Virus record (IMG/VR): IMGVR_UViG_3300027972_000026
Location: 1-41,391 of that record
Length of the DNA: 41,391 bases
Reading direction: 5' to 3' (one strand)
From: a virus
Numbering within the stretch: the stretch's first letter is position 1; the number at the start of each line of letters is the position of its first letter. Of this stretch, positions 40,339-41,391 are shown one piece after another. Under the pieces are notes generated by a model, which did no database searches, was not told the DNA's origin, and was given only the letters and a program-made list of their open reading frames with translations. The translations under genes were made by a program, and so were the position numbers.

Positions 40339-40521
40339 ATGTTTATCTTGGGGTATTTTGTACCAACTATTGTTCTATGGATTGTCATAGGGATTCTCGC
40401 GATTCCGAACATAATCTTTTTATCGGGGTTATTTTCCAGGAGAGTGACAATTAAGAAAGTTCCGCTAGTCCTAACCTCCAGAACGAAAAGCGGAAAGATT
40501 TACCAAACACGACAAAGATAA
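40339..40521 (+). CDS. Membrane protein, 60 aa
   Basis: A long hydrophobic N-terminal half (FVPTIVLWIVIGILAIPNII then FLSGLF) is followed by a basic tail (SRRVTIKKVP, RTKSGKIYQTRQR). One or two membrane passes are likely, with the basic tail inside. AAGGAGA precedes it. No family recognised. Confidence 0.6.
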   Translation: MFILGYFVPTIVLWIVIGILAIPNIIFLSGLFSRRVTIKKVPLVLTSRTKSGKIYQTRQR

Positions 40522-40530
40522 AGGAGGACG

Positions 40531-40686
40531 ATGGCCACTAAACGAGATTCTATTTTTGTTGTACTGGTCGCTTTCTTTATGTTTCTAATAGGTATTAGAA
40601 TATTAAAGAAAGCTATAAGCTTTGGAACTACTATGTTTCTGATTTTGGTAGTCTTCCTGATGATATTCTTGCTCGGACGTATGTGA
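40531..40686 (+). CDS. Small membrane protein, 51 aa
   Basis: A perfect AAGGAGG precedes ATG 40531. Two hydrophobic helices (IFVVLVAFFMFLIGI and MFLILVVFLMIFLLG) are joined by a short basic loop (RILKKAISFGTT). The size and form recall the 49-residue protein at 3484, without sequence similarity. No function is recognised. Confidence 0.6.
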   Translation: MATKRDSIFVVLVAFFMFLIGIRILKKAISFGTTMFLILVVFLMIFLLGRM

Positions 40687-40700
40687 AAGGAAAACGCTAT

Positions 40701-40928
40701 ATGGACGAACTTAAACTGAACATTGCCGATATCGAGGATAAAGAAACGTTTTTGGATCAACTTCGAGAGTTTCTATCCAGAACAGGAGCCACGACCAACG
40801 GGATCTTCCGGAAAGATGTGAACCCGGAAAATGGCAAGGACGAAGGAACAGTCCAGATTATTAATAACGTACCAGTTAGCCAGGGTAGGGGAGTAAAATA
40901 TAATGGGAGCAACAACTTGGGAGCCTAG
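40701..40928 (+). CDS. Small hypothetical protein, 75 aa
   Basis: ATG 40701 follows GAAAGGAAAA. An acidic helix (LKLNIADIEDKETFLDQLREFL) leads to a polar Asn/Gly-rich end (VNPENGKDEGTVQIINN). It has no membrane segment and no recognised family. It overlaps the next gene by 26 bases. Confidence 0.5.
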   Translation: MDELKLNIADIEDKETFLDQLREFLSRTGATTNGIFRKDVNPENGKDEGTVQIINNVPVSQGRGVKYNGSNNLGA

Positions 40929-41292
40929 TTTGACAAAATCGAAACGATCAAACCATGGAGGGGGGTTGATATTGGTATTGATCATGGCGCTGATCATGAT
41001 ATTTGCGCTTGGCGTGGTTACGACGGATCACGCCCTAAAGCATGACGAGGCGCAATCGATCCGGGACTGTTTGGATCGAAATGGGCCTTATATGGTGATG
41101 AAGCATACTCATGATTCAACCTGGTACCTGCTGTGCCAGATTGATAAAACTCACTGGGGTGTCCAGGCAGTGAGTAAAGACGGATTCGAGAAGACGGCGT
41201 TCAGCAAGGGGGATGGCAGCTATCGGGCGCTGATGGAATATATGAACCGAATCGCTACGCGCTTCAAAGGGACGCTGCCTTGGATGCATTAA
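40903..41292 (+). CDS. Membrane-anchored protein, 129 aa
   Basis: A short basic start precedes one membrane helix (GLILVLIMALIMIFALGVV). A soluble domain follows with IRDCLDRNGPYMVMKHTH, STWYLLCQIDKTHWGVQAV and KDGFEKTAFSKGDGS, ending RFKGTLPWMH. Paired Cys and the alternation of strands suggest a small alpha/beta domain displayed on the membrane. I do not recognise a named family. AGGGGAG precedes it. Confidence 0.65.
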   Translation: MGATTWEPSLTKSKRSNHGGGLILVLIMALIMIFALGVVTTDHALKHDEAQSIRDCLDRNGPYMVMKHTHDSTWYLLCQIDKTHWGVQAVSKDGFEKTAFSKGDGSYRALMEYMNRIATRFKGTLPWMH

Positions 41293-41305
41293 AGAAAGGA
41301 GAAAA

Positions 41306-41391
41306 ATGACTAAAAAACAATCGAATATTGGATCGAGCAATGCCAAACCGCTAGTAAATGGCGTTCCAACGTCTAAAGAGACAGAGATCGC
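41306..41391 (+). CDS. Partial gene running off the right edge
   Basis: AAAGGAG precedes ATG 41306. Only the first 28 residues are visible (MTKKQSNIGSSNAKPLVNG onward), polar and probably disordered. No function can be inferred. Confidence 0.55.
   Translation, partial: MTKKQSNIGSSNAKPLVNGVPTSKETEI

Noticed and set aside
1-41391. tRNA genes, integrase, attachment sites, replication genes
   Set aside because: No cloverleaf-like sequence, recombinase motif or repeated attachment-type core was found on reading either strand, so none is annotated.

Overview
The window is a stretch of a tailed bacteriophage genome with siphovirus (long, non-contractile tail) architecture. All convincing genes, about 52 of them, lie on the plus strand, tightly packed and often overlapping by ATGA or TAATG, and nearly all have strong AGGAGG-type ribosome binding sites. 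Base composition is AT-rich. The family set (actinophage-type major tail protein, ReqiPepy6 Gp37-like tail protein, r1t-type holin, DUF6353 protein, HNH protein and GMKWG-motif proteins) is typical of siphoviruses of Gram-positive-like hosts (Firmicutes or Actinobacteria, possibly other monoderms). The host cannot be fixed from sequence alone. I see no integrase, tRNA or CRISPR array, and no recognisable endolysin.

Layout. (1) 0-3.6 kb: an Ig-like protein, a 687-residue fibre, a DUF1617-like protein and a 49-residue membrane protein, separated by two long intergenic inverted repeats. (2) 3.65-4.85 kb: a helical protein (possibly small-terminase-like), an HNH endonuclease and a head-tail connector. 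(3) 4.9-11.2 kb: a decoration block holding a spike-base protein, a LamG-metallophosphoesterase spike, and two tail-tube-domain proteins carrying large right-handed beta-helix extensions. The gap after it keeps a frameshifted remnant of another beta-helix C-terminus. (4) 11.4-15.2 kb: four proteins sharing an N-terminal H(V/Y)GV(L/I)GM(K/R)WG motif, three before and one after the large terminase. (5) 15.2-21.1 kb: structural, fibre and head-decoration proteins, including a 1073-residue repeat fibre. (6) 21.2-24.9 kb: portal, protease-capsid fusion with a probable internal capsid start, and neck proteins. (7) 24.9-35.3 kb: the stand-alone major tail protein, a terminator, a DUF4406-type protein, tail chaperones, a Gp10-like protein, tape measure, distal tail, Gp37-like protein and receptor-binding protein. 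(8) 35.3-37.1 kb: membrane/coiled-coil proteins and a tandemly duplicated holin. (9) 37.1-41.4 kb: small, mostly membrane, genes. Five of them follow copies of one promoter-like motif (CTCGYA-N14-TATAAT with ACAT eight bases before the -10), and four hairpin terminators punctuate the set.

How it works together. Regions 4-7 build, fill and attach head and tail. Regions 1, 3 and 5 supply an unusually rich set of surface decorations: spikes, fibres, a virion-borne phosphoesterase and tail-tube-displayed beta-helices. Region 8 is the likely lysis start. Region 9 looks like a row of independently transcribed accessory genes. The two most unusual items are the paralogous tail-tube subunits with beta-helix extensions and the family of GMKWG-tagged proteins around the terminase; the repeated promoter with an atypical upstream element is a third.
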